Positions 9,127 through 18,013 are shown, counted from the stretch's first letter. The stretch: 64,000 bases of DNA from Verrucomicrobiota bacterium (GCA_023269545.1 JAHFTB010000004.1:1-64000); one strand, 5' to 3'. A program made the numbers and translations. Notes: generated by a model from the letters alone, not told the origin.

Positions 9127-10002
9127 CTACAAACTATTTCTAAAGGCCCAGGCTATGATACTTTCCGCATCTCGGAAAATATAACGCGTCTCACTTCCTA
9201 ATTGTACTAAGATAAATGCTCGTCCGTTTTGGGAGGCACTTGCAATCAGGCACCGACCGCTCGCAAGGGTATAGCCTGTTTTTAAGCCATTATAGAGGGA
9301 TGAACTTCTTACTAGGACGTTAGTAGCCTCAAGGAGCTGTGTGCGATTATTCGCGTACTGAAAAAGATAGGTGGGCTGGCAAACAATTTTTCGCAAAGTC
9401 GTGTCGTGGTAGGCCCGCCAGGCAATTCGAGCCATGTCGCGTGCCGTTGAATATTGTGCTGCAGGCAGTCCCGTAGCATTAACGAATCGTGAATCATAAG
9501 CCCCCAGCGAGCGAGCGAATCGCGTCATGGCCGGACCAATGGTTGTGTGGCTACCTGCAACATCATGTCCTAATATTTCTGCGGCATCGTTCATGCTTGC
9601 TACTAACATAGCATTGAGCAACGTTCGCCTGGTGTAGTGATCTCCGGCGTGCAAATTTAATTTCATAGGTTCGACGCGTGTATCTTCCCGGTGAATGGGA
9701 ATCGAGGCATCGAGATTTCCTTTTTCAATCACTAGCAATGCTGTGATGAGTTTTTGTGTGCTGGCAACAGGTGTATGAATGTCCGCGTTCTTTTGAAAAA
9801 GGGTTCGTCCGGATCGAGCATCAATCAAAATTGCATACCGAGCATGAATTGCTGGAGCGGAATTCGGCCAAATATTCGATGCTCCGATAGGTTGCATCGC
9901 AATGGCAGATGTGGAAACCCTTCTGTAGGAGCTCATTTCCTGGTGAGCGCACCCAGTCCAGAGAAATACTATTAATGAAAAGAAGAGAAGTCGATTAGCC
10001 AT
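9127..10002 (-). CDS. D-alanyl-D-alanine carboxypeptidase (S11 family), lipoprotein
   Basis: A 291-residue penicillin-binding protein that would remove the terminal D-Ala from peptidoglycan stem peptides in the periplasm. The signal peptide ends in a lipobox (FLWTGC, Cys18), so it is likely a lipoprotein. The three serine-transferase motifs are present: STQK at 81-84, SMN at 136-138 and KTG at 241-243. It lacks the long C-terminal beta domain and amphipathic anchor of E. coli DacA, so the lipid probably replaces that anchor. The start overlaps the end of the upstream permease gene by 8 bp, suggesting co-transcription. Confidence 0.92.
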   Translation of the reverse strand: MANRLLFFSLIVFLWTGCAHQEMSSYRRVSTSAIAMQPIGASNIWPNSAPAIHARYAILIDARSGRTLFQKNADIHTPVASTQKLITALLVIEKGNLDASIPIHREDTRVEPMKLNLHAGDHYTRRTLLNAMLVASMNDAAEILGHDVAGSHTTIGPAMTRFARSLGAYDSRFVNATGLPAAQYSTARDMARIAWRAYHDTTLRKIVCQPTYLFQYANNRTQLLEATNVLVRSSSLYNGLKTGYTLASGRCLIASASQNGRAFILVQLGSETRYIFRDAESIIAWAFRNSL

Positions 10003-11794
10003 AGATTACTAACTGAATATTATCCGGCAAATTTGCGGCAACCTGTGAGGCTAAATTTCCTTTTAACAGTTTGTTCATGGTGGAACGGTTAGAGGCGCCT
10101 AATACTAAAAAGTCTACTCCTAAAGTTGCTGCCATATCCACAATAATCTCAGCCGGTGATGCTGCGCTAGCAAAGACAGGGACGATGGGGATTCCCCGTT
10201 CTTTTCCGATTTTTAAGGCTATATTAAGGATAGCGCTGGCTTCCGGGTCTTCCTTCCAATGTATCGGTATGACCCTCATGCCAGGATAAAGTACTACTTC
10301 ACGCACATAAAGGACATAGAGCTGAGCGCCCCGTAATTGCGCTTCATCAAAAGCGAATCCGAGGACGCCGGTGACTCCGCGCAGACAAACCAAAATTCTT
10401 TGGGAAGCCACATGAGATGGGGACCATTTTGCAACCACTTCCGATTTCACGGTTTCTGTGGTTTCCTTGGACACTGTTTGCAATCCCGAAGAACGCTGGG
10501 TATATGCCCGTAAGGAGAGTCCAACAAGCAGAACACAGATCACAAAAAATAAAGCGTCGGGCTTGGTCTTGGCTAATGTAAGCTCGACAGCCGCGAGAAT
10601 CAGAAATGTAAATAATATCAAACCTCGCTCGAAGAAATTCATGGAGAGGTTCCAATTCGAACAACAAGATCCCAGATTCACACAAATAGCGCCTACTACT
10701 CCGATGGCATATAAACCGGCTAAGGCTTCGAAATTATTTGTCAAAACGAGTACCAGACATGGTAATGCTACCGCGATTGCTAATGGAGCAACGGGCACTC
10801 CGTGAGAGTTTAAACGTAAAAAGGATCGTGGCATCTCACCATCCCGCGCTGTCATAAACAGCAATCCGATTAAGGCTGCCACTGCCGTATTGACTGCGCT
10901 AAATAAAAGCAGAGCAAAAATGATCCCCACAACTAAACCGTAAATATCGGAAAATGTGGCCCCAAACGAAAGCTTTCCATAGTACTCAGCTATGAAGCGA
11001 ATCATGTCCTCCTGCCGGTGTATCATCTCGGGAGCGAGACTGGTTGGCATGGAAAGCATAGCCCATCCCAGTAAGGCGGTTCCCAGGCTCACTTCAATCG
11101 CTATTGGCAAAATAGCTTTGAAAGCGGTTTTTCCCACCTGAGGACGAGTCATTGAGGATCCCTTATCCGGTTTTAAAACTCCTGTCAGATTGGCTACAGC
11201 TTCCACACCGCTCAGAGCAAGGATCACTCCCACAAAAGAAACCCAGGTTTTTTCGAATCCCATATTGTGAGTGGGAAGATGTTGAATCGAAAGGTGAGGG
11301 ATACTCAGAAGACAAGTAATCACCACCACCACAATTGTGGGAATTGCAAAAACCACAGCGAGACTTCCACTGTGGCGAGGTCCAAAGTAATTGAGAATTC
11401 CGAGGGACAAAATCACGATGATTGTCCCTATCATAATGTATCGATCCGGCACCCCCAGGTAACTTAATCCGGCCCATCCGCTCAAAGCTGCTGTTACCGT
11501 TAAATCCGCTACCAATAAAAGTGCTCCGATAATTGCGAGCAAGGGGGACTGGGTTCGAGCGGCAGAATAGACTCCACCTCCTTCCGGAAAGCATCGGCAG
11601 ATTACCATATAATTGGCGCCGACTAATGCCGTCAGGCCACAAACTGCCAAGATGATGGGAAGTGAGGAAAAGCCCGTAGCGGCAAATGCCAATCCCAAGA
11701 CATAGGCTTTGCTTGTCCCCCAGTCGCCATAGAGAAATGCTGCGGCACGCGGCCAATCCAGATTTCTCGGCCTCTGAACTTCAATGGTATCCAC
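9995..11794 (-). CDS. APC-superfamily permease fused to a universal stress protein domain
   Basis: A 599-residue protein. Residues about 15-440 form an amino acid/polyamine/organocation permease with around twelve hydrophobic helices, including an unwound first helix pattern (GDWGTSKAYVLGLAF) and SGVEAVANLTG. Residues about 455-599 form a soluble USP domain that ends LGASNRSTMNKLLKGNLAS, fitting the ATP-binding G-x2-G-x9-G-S/T pattern of UspA-type domains. The natural inference is a transporter gated by nucleotide or stress through its cytoplasmic tail. The substrate is not identifiable. It overlaps the downstream carboxypeptidase gene by 8 bp. Confidence 0.88.
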   Translation of the reverse strand: MDTIEVQRPRNLDWPRAAAFLYGDWGTSKAYVLGLAFAATGFSSLPIILAVCGLTALVGANYMVICRCFPEGGGVYSAARTQSPLLAIIGALLLVADLTVTAALSGWAGLSYLGVPDRYIMIGTIIVILSLGILNYFGPRHSGSLAVVFAIPTIVVVVITCLLSIPHLSIQHLPTHNMGFEKTWVSFVGVILALSGVEAVANLTGVLKPDKGSSMTRPQVGKTAFKAILPIAIEVSLGTALLGWAMLSMPTSLAPEMIHRQEDMIRFIAEYYGKLSFGATFSDIYGLVVGIIFALLLFSAVNTAVAALIGLLFMTARDGEMPRSFLRLNSHGVPVAPLAIAVALPCLVLVLTNNFEALAGLYAIGVVGAICVNLGSCCSNWNLSMNFFERGLILFTFLILAAVELTLAKTKPDALFFVICVLLVGLSLRAYTQRSSGLQTVSKETTETVKSEVVAKWSPSHVASQRILVCLRGVTGVLGFAFDEAQLRGAQLYVLYVREVVLYPGMRVIPIHWKEDPEASAILNIALKIGKERGIPIVPVFASAASPAEIIVDMAATLGVDFLVLGASNRSTMNKLLKGNLASQVAANLPDNIQLVIYG

Positions 11795-11878
11795 AAATCA
11801 ATAAGTATTCTGTTTCAGGGGGATGTGACGGAGATTCCTAATCATTCCAGGATACGTCAACACCAAACCTTGGGCAAA

Positions 11879-11900
11879 AGAGCCTTCTTTCGAAGGCTCT
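11879..11900. terminator. Hairpin with T-rich flank, terminator-like, in the permease/rnpB divergent gap
   Basis: AGAGCCTTC and GAAGGCTCT form a perfect 9-bp stem around TTTC. On the minus strand it is followed by TTTTGCCC, about 85 bp upstream of the permease start, and on the plus strand by TATTTTG before rnpB. It could be a leader attenuator for the permease or insulate the two transcription units. No gene ends here, which is odd for a simple terminator. Confidence 0.4.
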
Positions 11901-11954
11901 TATTTTGAAGCATTCTGAGGTTGCCATCAAAAGGTTTTTATTTTATTTTGGTAA

Positions 11955-12391
11955 GGGATGGTGGACGACCGCTTTCACTGGCTTAGGTCAGTAAAGAGGA
12001 AAGTCCGGACACCACAAGGCAGCATGCCGCGTATAATGCGCGGGAGTGCTTAGGCGAAAGCTATGCAAGACGGAAAGTATCACAGAAAATAAACAACCAT
12101 CATTTCAGTTCTCTGGAATGGTGGAAATGGTGAAAAGGCGGGGTAAAAGCCCACCGCCCCGAGCGTAAGCGAGGGGGCAAGAGAAACCCCATGCGGTGCA
12201 AGACAAAACAGGGGGAGGGGTGGCCCGCCCGCAGATTGAGAGATCCTATCTCTCAACGAGACCCCGGGTATTAGTCGCACCTGGCTTTGCCAGGGTTCCG
12301 CTTTATGCGGGACAGAGAAATGGTCGTCGTGGGATCCCCAATGGAAATACCATTTCGGACACCATACAGAATCCGGCTTACAACCATCCAC
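11955..12391 (+). ncRNA. rnpB: RNase P RNA
   Basis: The catalytic RNA that matures tRNA 5' ends. Conserved region I is clear (GAGGAAAGTCCGGACACC near 11996). ACAGAAA and the AGAAACCCC/GGTGCAAG stretch follow in the middle, and the conserved 3' block CAGAATCCGGCTTACA lies at 12367-12382. P1 pairs GGATGGT (11956-11962) with ACCATCC (12383-12389), which sets the ends. At about 437 nt it is slightly longer than the typical type A RNA, with extra hairpin sequence around 12280-12310. A strong terminator hairpin follows immediately. Confidence 0.93.
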
Positions 12392-12395
12392 CTAC

Positions 12396-12430
12396 CGGCG
12401 ACGTCGAGAACCATCGACGTCGCCGACATT
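12396..12430 (+). terminator. Intrinsic terminator of rnpB
   Basis: CGGCGACGTCGA and TCGACGTCGCCG form a perfect 12-bp stem around GAACCA, followed by ACATTTTT. The position, five bases after the RNase P RNA P1 helix, makes it the terminator of rnpB. Confidence 0.85.
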
Positions 12431-12439
12431 TTTCAGGAT

Positions 12440-12491
12440 TTGTTCCAAAAAGTTGGCCATATCCGTAGATACGGACAGTTTTTTGGAACAA
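12440..12491. repeat. Nested inverted repeat downstream of rnpB
   Basis: Arms TTGTTCCAAAAA and TTTTTGGAACAA (12 bp, perfect) enclose a second small palindrome TCCGTA-GA-TACGGA. The A-run and T-run inside the arms could let it end transcription on either strand, but the oligopeptide permease gene begins 170 bp further on, so an operator or structured leader is also possible. I found no second copy in the window. Confidence 0.55.
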
Positions 12492-12527
12492 TGGCTTGAG
12501 GCAAAAATAACGGCAAAGTCGAACTTT

Positions 12528-12544
12528 TATAGGAATTGCGCTAT
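12528..12544. repeat. Partial copy of the dispersed palindromic repeat
   Basis: TATAGGAATTGCGCTAT differs by one base from the reverse complement of the end of the 49651-49740 copy (ATAGCGAAATTCCTATA). It lies in the rnpB to permease gap and lacks the downstream GTATAAAATGAG block of the full copies. Confidence 0.5.
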
Positions 12545-12662
12545 GCCAACGAGCATCGCAAACTACCCGCCCCCCACTACGAACTCATCAAGACCCCGCG
12601 TTCCCAGGCAGAGCTTGGATAGAATATTTACTTTTTTCAGATACATTTCATTCTAAAAAGAA

Positions 12663-13580
12663 ATGTTAATAGGCGTTCTTGCAAAAAGGTTTGTGGCACT
12701 GATTTTGGTCCTTTTCTTTGTCGTTACTTTTACATTCCTCCTGATGCGAATTTCCCCAGGAGGTCCTTTTGATTCGGAACGCGAGATTCCTCCGGCTATT
12801 GAACAAGAATTACTTGCTAAGTATCAGTTGAACGGATCACTGGGACAACAATACGGTAATTATTTGTGGAATCTGCTCCATGGGGACCTGAGGATTTCAA
12901 CTAAATATCGGGATCGCTCCGTAAATGAAATTTTAGCCCAAACTCTGCCCATTACGTTCAGTCTCGGGGCTATGGCGTTTTGTATTGCTACGGTCGGAGG
13001 GATTTGGTTGGGAACGATTGCCTCGGTGAATCACAACACGTGGAAAGATCGAGCGGCTTTATTCATCGCATTGACTGCAATTTGCATGCCCACTTTCATC
13101 ACGGGCCCTTTACTTATTTTAATATTTGGTCTGATGTTGCATTGTTTTCCTGTGGGAGGCTGGGGAGGATTTTCACATCTGGTTCTTCCTTCTCTTACCC
13201 TTGCATCACCTTTTATTGCCGCCATTGCGCGCTTAACACGTTCCAGTATGTTAGAGACGTTACAGCAAGATTTTGTAAGGACCGCACAAGCCAAAGGCCT
13301 GCCTGATCGAATCGTCATCTATAAACATGCTCTTCGAGTAGCCATTCTACCTGTAATCTCCTATCTTGGCCCTTTGGCAGCCAATCTTCTGACCGGCTCA
13401 ATCGTTGTGGAATCCATTTTTAATATTCCGGGGGCAGGTGGCTTCTTTGTAAACTCAATTCTGAATCGCGATGCCTTCTTACTCGGCGGAATTGTGATCG
13501 TTTACTGTGTTCTTTTAGTGCTTTTTAATCTGATTGTGGACCTCATTTATCCCTTACTCGATAGGCGCATCTCGCAATAA
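12663..13580 (+). CDS. Oligopeptide/dipeptide ABC transporter permease, OppB/DppB type
   Basis: A 305-residue inner-membrane permease, the first of two subunits that form the channel of a peptide importer. It has the N-terminal helix and LLMRISPGGPF signature of OppB/DppB proteins, a periplasmic loop, then five further helices. The coupling EAA loop lies around residues 195-225 (LTRSSMLETLQQDFVRTAQAKG). The second permease gene follows 12 bp later. No ATPase or substrate-binding protein gene is adjacent, so the rest of the transporter must be encoded elsewhere. The upstream ribosome-binding site is weak (AAAAAGAA). Confidence 0.92.
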   Translation: MLIGVLAKRFVALILVLFFVVTFTFLLMRISPGGPFDSEREIPPAIEQELLAKYQLNGSLGQQYGNYLWNLLHGDLRISTKYRDRSVNEILAQTLPITFSLGAMAFCIATVGGIWLGTIASVNHNTWKDRAALFIALTAICMPTFITGPLLILIFGLMLHCFPVGGWGGFSHLVLPSLTLASPFIAAIARLTRSSMLETLQQDFVRTAQAKGLPDRIVIYKHALRVAILPVISYLGPLAANLLTGSIVVESIFNIPGAGGFFVNSILNRDAFLLGGIVIVYCVLLVLFNLIVDLIYPLLDRRISQ

Positions 13581-13592
13581 TTTATCAATCGA

Positions 13593-14507
13593 ATGCGTAT
13601 GCGACCTTTCCTAAAAAGCCGGACTACCTTGATTGCTTTGGCAATTTTGGTCTTTATCAGCGCCGCTTCAATAGCAGGGCCGTGGTTTTTACCTGCTGAC
13701 TTTGCCTACCCCGGTCCCGATACACTACAACCCCCTAGCTTTCGTCATCTTTTCGGAACAGATCTCAGTGGACGGGATATTCTTTATCGTACCCTTCAAG
13801 GCGGCAGGATCTCTCTGGCGGTGGGGCTTTCGGCAGCTGGAATCAGCTTGTTTATAGGTTGCTTTGTCGGCCTTGTGGCTGGTTACGCCGGAGGCAATAT
13901 CGATTCTTTTCTCATGCGGTTTGTGGATATCCTTTATTCCGTACCCAGGCTGATTTTTATCCTCATTTTTATCAGCCTCTTTAGCGAGTATCTCAAGAGA
14001 TTCGCATTCGCTCATGGTTGGCAATGGGCAGTGGACGCTTCTCGCATTCTTATCCTGATCGGCTCATTAGGAGTTATCGAATGGTTGACTATGGCGCGTA
14101 TCGTTCGAGGACAGGTGCTTCCTCTCAAAGAACGAGAATTTGTACACGCAGCTCGAGCTTTGGGACAATCCACGCGACGTATTCTTGCCCTTCACATCTG
14201 GCCGAACTTAGTAGCAATCGTTGTCGTACATTTGACCCTCACGATCCCTGCCATTATTATTGATGAATCTTTTCTCAGCTTCCTTGGCTTGGGCATACAG
14301 CCTCCGATGACGAGCTGGGGGGCTCAGTTAGCAGAAGGTGCAGGCACCCTGAATCCGGTGCATATTCAGTGGTGGCTCATTGTCTTCCCGGGTTTCGCAC
14401 TTGCACTCACTTTGCTCGCTTTGAATTTTCTCGGCGATTCTTTGCGAGATTCGCTAGACCCGCGTTCGACCAATCACCGCCACTATAGCGAAGCCAGTAT
14501 AAAATGA
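13593..14507 (+). CDS. Oligopeptide/dipeptide ABC transporter permease, OppC/DppC type
   Basis: A 304-residue partner of the preceding permease. The N-terminal helix is followed by the LFGTDLSGRDI motif typical of OppC/DppC/YejE, and the EAA loop is ARIVRGQVLPLKEREFVHAARALG. A longer-than-usual periplasmic/cytoplasmic segment around residues 130-150 (FSEYLKRFAFAHGWQWAVD) recalls YejE-like subunits. The last eight codons and the stop lie inside a copy of a dispersed repeat (14483-14523), so the native C terminus may have been replaced. It forms an operon with the OppB-type gene. Confidence 0.92.
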   Translation: MRMRPFLKSRTTLIALAILVFISAASIAGPWFLPADFAYPGPDTLQPPSFRHLFGTDLSGRDILYRTLQGGRISLAVGLSAAGISLFIGCFVGLVAGYAGGNIDSFLMRFVDILYSVPRLIFILIFISLFSEYLKRFAFAHGWQWAVDASRILILIGSLGVIEWLTMARIVRGQVLPLKEREFVHAARALGQSTRRILALHIWPNLVAIVVVHLTLTIPAIIIDESFLSFLGLGIQPPMTSWGAQLAEGAGTLNPVHIQWWLIVFPGFALALTLLALNFLGDSLRDSLDPRSTNHRHYSEASIK

Positions 14508-14523
14508 GTGGATTTCGCTATAG
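14483..14523. repeat. Dispersed palindromic repeat, copy A
   Basis: CTATAGCGAA and TTCGCTATAG bound 41 bp that contain CCAGTATAAAATGAGTGGAT. The copy supplies codons for the last residues (YSEASIK) and the TGA of the OppC-type gene. It lies between that gene and the convergent L,D-transpeptidase and could act as a bidirectional hairpin. Confidence 0.7.
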
Positions 14524-14599
14524 GAGTCCGCTGAATAGGACCGTATTGACCATTGCTCTTTCCACGCACGAAACCGAGTTGCTACTCCAAAGAAATTCT

Positions 14600-15637
14600 T
14601 TAACGGATAATGACTGTATTGCCGACCGTTACCAACTCGCGAAACCGAGCCGCATCCCAATTGGAGAGGCGGATGCAACCGTGGCTAGCAGAACGACCAA
14701 TGGTTTCCGGATTACCTGTCCCATGAATTCCGATACCAGGTTTGTTAATACCTGCAAATAGAATCCCGACCGGACTTCGAGGACCTGGAGGAAGCATGTA
14801 AAAATTCTTAGTCCGAATTCCATGATTCAGCATGCCAGCATCGTAGCGATACCAAGGCATCGCAACAATTCCTCGAATGATCCAAGTGCCGGGTGGCGCA
14901 GGTAAGTCGCTGGATCCTGGTGTAATAGGAAAGAGTGCAATAGGTTGGTCGCCATTTAAAACCTTTAACAATCGAGCCTGTGTATCCACTTGGATGGAAC
15001 GGTTTTTCCGAAAATGGTCTGGCGGCGTCTTAGCTGCCGCAGAATAATTTTCAATTCGGAAAGGGGCGGAGACATTCGGCACGCGCACCGAATCTCCTGC
15101 ATGAAGCAGACTGAAATCCACGGCAGGATTGATTTCCCGTAAAAAAGCTCGAGACGTATGATATCGCTCGGAAATAAATGCAATCAATTCCGTATAAGGC
15201 TGATTCCGTTGAAGTGCAATCTGCTGAGGAGAACTCCCCATTTTTCCAATTCTTGCCAGGTCTTCTTCGCGGATCTTATAAGAAGTATACGGAGTAATAG
15301 ATTGAAAATCTGTGGTTAAGACTGGCCCATGCAAACTTTCATACGCCCGCAGCACTTTATTGGTGAAACTCCCTTTTCGCCCGTCAACTAACCCTGGCCC
15401 AAAATCCTTGCCCTCTAAAAAAATTTGCAACTTCAATATCTCTTCACTGAACTGCAAACGAGCTGGAGGAGGAGGAGAGGGAAGAGTGGCTCTTGCTATC
15501 GAAACGGCTGTCGGCTCCTGGCGAACAGGCGGGGATTGGCAGCCACTCATCAGCAGCATCGTATTTAGCGTCAGAAATACTGAATAGCCGAAAACACGAC
15601 TCACCACAGGTTGAGAAAAGGACATTTTGGAGAACAT
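14600..15637 (-). CDS. L,D-transpeptidase (YkuD family) lipoprotein with LysM-like domain
   Basis: A 345-residue periplasmic enzyme that would make 3-3 peptidoglycan crosslinks or attach proteins to stem peptides. A signal peptide with lipobox LMSGC (Cys33) makes it a probable lipoprotein. Residues about 50-120 resemble a peptidoglycan-binding helix set (FLEGKDFGPGLVDGRKG), a LysM-like stretch follows near 150-200, and the C-terminal YkuD domain ends with GRSASHGCIRLSNWD, giving His319 and nucleophile Cys321. A second transpeptidase of a different subfamily is encoded at 31101. The gene is convergent with the permease operon. A start at residue 5 (MSFSQP) is also possible. Confidence 0.92.
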   Translation of the reverse strand: MFSKMSFSQPVVSRVFGYSVFLTLNTMLLMSGCQSPPVRQEPTAVSIARATLPSPPPPARLQFSEEILKLQIFLEGKDFGPGLVDGRKGSFTNKVLRAYESLHGPVLTTDFQSITPYTSYKIREEDLARIGKMGSSPQQIALQRNQPYTELIAFISERYHTSRAFLREINPAVDFSLLHAGDSVRVPNVSAPFRIENYSAAAKTPPDHFRKNRSIQVDTQARLLKVLNGDQPIALFPITPGSSDLPAPPGTWIIRGIVAMPWYRYDAGMLNHGIRTKNFYMLPPGPRSPVGILFAGINKPGIGIHGTGNPETIGRSASHGCIRLSNWDAARFRELVTVGNTVIIR

Positions 15638-15723
15638 CGGAAATGTTGCGGACAGTCAATTCACAACAGGTTGTTTTTCTCCATAGAGAAAAACAATAAT
15701 GACCTGAAGAGCCTGATATTTCC

Positions 15724-16095
15724 TTATTCTCCTCGACGAGGACGGCTATTGCCGCGGCTTCCTTTGCGATCGTGAGGACGCCATGCATCTGGCCGGCGAC
15801 GGTCCCGAATAGAGGAATCTCCTTGTGAAGGCCGATTTTCACGAGGCTTTGCCTCATTGACCACCAGAGGACGTCCTTCGAGGTCTTTCCCGTTATTCAC
15901 AGAGATGGCAGTTTGAGCCTCTTCTGCAGAAGACATAGTGACAAAGGCAAAGCCACGAGAACGCCCCGTAGCCGGATCCCGAATCAGAACCACTTCGGAT
16001 ACGGTACCAGTTTGCGAAAATAGTTCCTGTATAACTGGTTCTGTGGTTTCATAAGAAAGATTTCCAACGTAAAGCTTAGTTCCCATGGTAAACAA
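15724..16095 (-). CDS. RNA-recognition-motif (RRM) RNA-binding protein
   Basis: A 123-residue protein with one RRM domain. RNP2 is KLYVGNLSY, RNP1 is SRGFAFVTM, and the usual beta-alpha-beta spacing is kept. The tail after residue 85 is Arg/Gly/Asp-rich and disordered. Such glycine/arginine-tailed single RRM proteins are found in cyanobacteria and the PVC group and are often cold-linked or general RNA chaperones. The Met at residue 4 (16086, MGTKLYVGN) is the more typical start. It is a single gene on the minus strand. Confidence 0.9.
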   Translation of the reverse strand: MFTMGTKLYVGNLSYETTEPVIQELFSQTGTVSEVVLIRDPATGRSRGFAFVTMSSAEEAQTAISVNNGKDLEGRPLVVNEAKPRENRPSQGDSSIRDRRRPDAWRPHDRKGSRGNSRPRRGE

Positions 16096-16436
16096 AAAAG
16101 ACTGATTTCAAAGACTGTGGTTTCAATACTAAATTAATCTCTCCTCCCTGAAACAAAATATGCATATTTTGATTTTCAAAGTGCTCTAGCTACTTGAGCT
16201 TCTAGCAACAGAAGTACGAGACATTTGTGAAGATGCGGAGGATTTCACATGTTTGCAAATGAATAATAGTGGGTTGAATGTGCGCCAATTTAAAGCCTGC
16301 CAATGCAGGGAAATTGCACATTTCTCCCGCCATTTTAAAAAAATGCAGCTGATTTCGGCTCTTGAGCTCGAGAGGTACAATGATGGCGGTAGGCCTATCT
16401 TTAAAAATAAATCCCTCTAAATTACCACAGATAGAA

Positions 16437-17003
16437 ATGATTTTTCACCTTCGTCTTCGATATCATCTCTGCATTGCCTTGCTGATTTTCGCTTGCGTAA
16501 GTGAGGAACTGCGAGCTCAGGCTCCTCAGGGACCTCCAACTCCGAATCAAATTAAAATACCTTGGGGATTTCAATGGGGAGAAACGCAATCCCATGTGGA
16601 ACAATCGTTGAAAGAAACTAAAACAACCATCGTGGCTCGCAAAAAAATTGGAGACCGCGACGTACTGGCTGTTTCTGGGTTTGTGCCGCACTTGTTACAG
16701 CAAGCCTTATTTTATTTCCAAAGTGACAGTTTGAACGAAATCGAATTGCAGTATGGGAACAAGGATTGGACATCTACTCAGTATAGAGATTTTTTCGATC
16801 AAACACGCAGCAATATCGAAAGCAAATATGGTCCCGGTCGGGTGATCACCCAACAGAAAACTCGGGAAAACCAAGAGGTATTAGAAACAATTATCGGATA
16901 TCAGTGGACTCAGATTTCAGCGACTCTACAGCTCTTTCTATTTACGGCAGAGACAGCCAATCAGGCGTTTCGAGTTGTAAGCCTCCATTACCGGGGATTT
17001 TAG
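16437..17003 (+). CDS. Secreted hypothetical protein
   Basis: A 188-residue protein of unknown function. The start at 16437 gives a clean signal peptide (basic MIFHLRLRYHL, hydrophobic CIALLIFACV, likely cleavage after LRAQA). An earlier in-frame ATG at 16362 would add 25 residues before it. The mature part has an IPWGFQWGETQSHVE motif reminiscent of secreted proteins that sense or bind at the start of a beta-rich fold, but no known domain can be named. It is convergent with ftsY. Confidence 0.6.
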   Translation: MIFHLRLRYHLCIALLIFACVSEELRAQAPQGPPTPNQIKIPWGFQWGETQSHVEQSLKETKTTIVARKKIGDRDVLAVSGFVPHLLQQALFYFQSDSLNEIELQYGNKDWTSTQYRDFFDQTRSNIESKYGPGRVITQQKTRENQEVLETIIGYQWTQISATLQLFLFTAETANQAFRVVSLHYRGF

Positions 17004-17083
17004 TTTATCGCAAAATCCTGTCAAATGTGCATAATAGTCTTTTGAGACAGGCTCTTATCATGGATGGGGAACGGCATTAGCCG

Positions 17084-17932
17084 CTAAATCATCTCGGCTA
17101 CAAACCGTTCCCGATTAAATCCTTCAAAATCTGTCGGCTTTTCCCCCGTTCCTAGGAATTGAGGAGTAATTCCTAATTGCTGACTAATAGCGACGGCAAT
17201 GCCACCCTTACCGCTTCCATCAAGCTTAGTGAGGATGATGCCGGTCAATCCCACAAGTTGATGGAATTCTTTAGCCTGAACCAGGCCATTGACACCGGTG
17301 GTTGCATCCACCACGAGCAGCTTTTGATGAGGAGCTTCGGGATCCTGTTTGCCCAGTAAACGGCTTACTTTGGAAAGTTCCTGCATGAGGTTTGCTTTAG
17401 TGTGCAAACGTCCTGCCGTATCACAGATCAAAAACTGAATGCCCCGGCCTTTTGCTGAGTTATAGGCATCATAACATAAAGATGCGGCATCGCTTCCGTA
17501 TTGACTATGGATTACTTCTATTCCCAAACGAGTTCCCCAAGTCTGCAATTGTTCGATTGCCGCTGCTCGAAAGGTATCAGCCGCAACAAGGAGAACGGAA
17601 TATCCCTTTTGCTTAAGAAAATAAGCAAGCTTAGCGGCAGAAGTGGTTTTTCCAGTCCCATTGACCCCCACAAGAAGGGCCACATAGGGGCGGCCGATAG
17701 GAGGTTTCCATTCCGGAGCGATGGGAGGAAAGAGATGAGCAAGATGATCGCGTGTGACGGGCATAATGTCCTCGGAGGAAGGGGGAGAAGAACGCTTTTT
17801 CAAGGATTTCACAATGTCCAAAGCCATCGTGGGACCCAAGTCCGCTTGAATCAGCATGTCTTCAATTTCCTCCCAATTTACAGAACGTCCGGAAATTTTG
17901 TGTAAAAGAGATTTTAAGAATCCAAAAGGCAC
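17084..17932 (-). CDS. ftsY: Signal recognition particle receptor FtsY
   Basis: A 282-residue SRP GTPase that docks the SRP-ribosome complex at the membrane. The N domain spans about 1-75. The G domain has G1 GVNGTGKTT (89-97), DTFRAAAIEQL, G3 DTAGRLHTK, G4 TKLDGSGKGG and the closing FLGTGEKPTDFEGFN. The long acidic A domain of E. coli FtsY is absent, as in many other phyla, so membrane binding probably uses the N-terminal amphipathic helix (FGFLKSLLHKI). It is the last gene of the minus-strand run ribBA-ribH-nusB-ftsY, but a copy of the dispersed repeat separates it from nusB. Confidence 0.95.
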   Translation of the reverse strand: MPFGFLKSLLHKISGRSVNWEEIEDMLIQADLGPTMALDIVKSLKKRSSPPSSEDIMPVTRDHLAHLFPPIAPEWKPPIGRPYVALLVGVNGTGKTTSAAKLAYFLKQKGYSVLLVAADTFRAAAIEQLQTWGTRLGIEVIHSQYGSDAASLCYDAYNSAKGRGIQFLICDTAGRLHTKANLMQELSKVSRLLGKQDPEAPHQKLLVVDATTGVNGLVQAKEFHQLVGLTGIILTKLDGSGKGGIAVAISQQLGITPQFLGTGEKPTDFEGFNRERFVAEMI

Positions 17933-17951
17933 GGTATTACTGGTAAGTAGT

Positions 17952-18013
17952 GATAGGAATTTTGCTATAGCGGAACCGGTATAAAATGAGCATGATTTTT
18001 CCTGGGATTTTTG
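17952..18013 (+). repeat. Dispersed palindromic repeat, copy B
   Basis: ATAGGAATTTTGCTATAGCG continues to GAACCGGTATAAAATGAGCA and then TGATTTTTCCTGGGATTTTT. It shares the GTATAAAATGAGCATGA block with copies C and D, and the TTTCCTGGG-TTTTTGA tail with copy C. It lies 20 bp upstream of the ftsY start (opposite orientation) and 40 bp after nusB, where it may affect expression of ftsY. Confidence 0.75.

Noticed and set aside
12080-12499. Open frames on both strands over 12.1-12.5 kb
   Set aside because: They lie in RNase P RNA and its terminator; the RNA motifs explain the conservation.
16186-16380. 64-codon minus-strand frame upstream of the secreted protein
   Set aside because: Ser/Cys-rich chance frame overlapping the promoter region of a better-supported gene.
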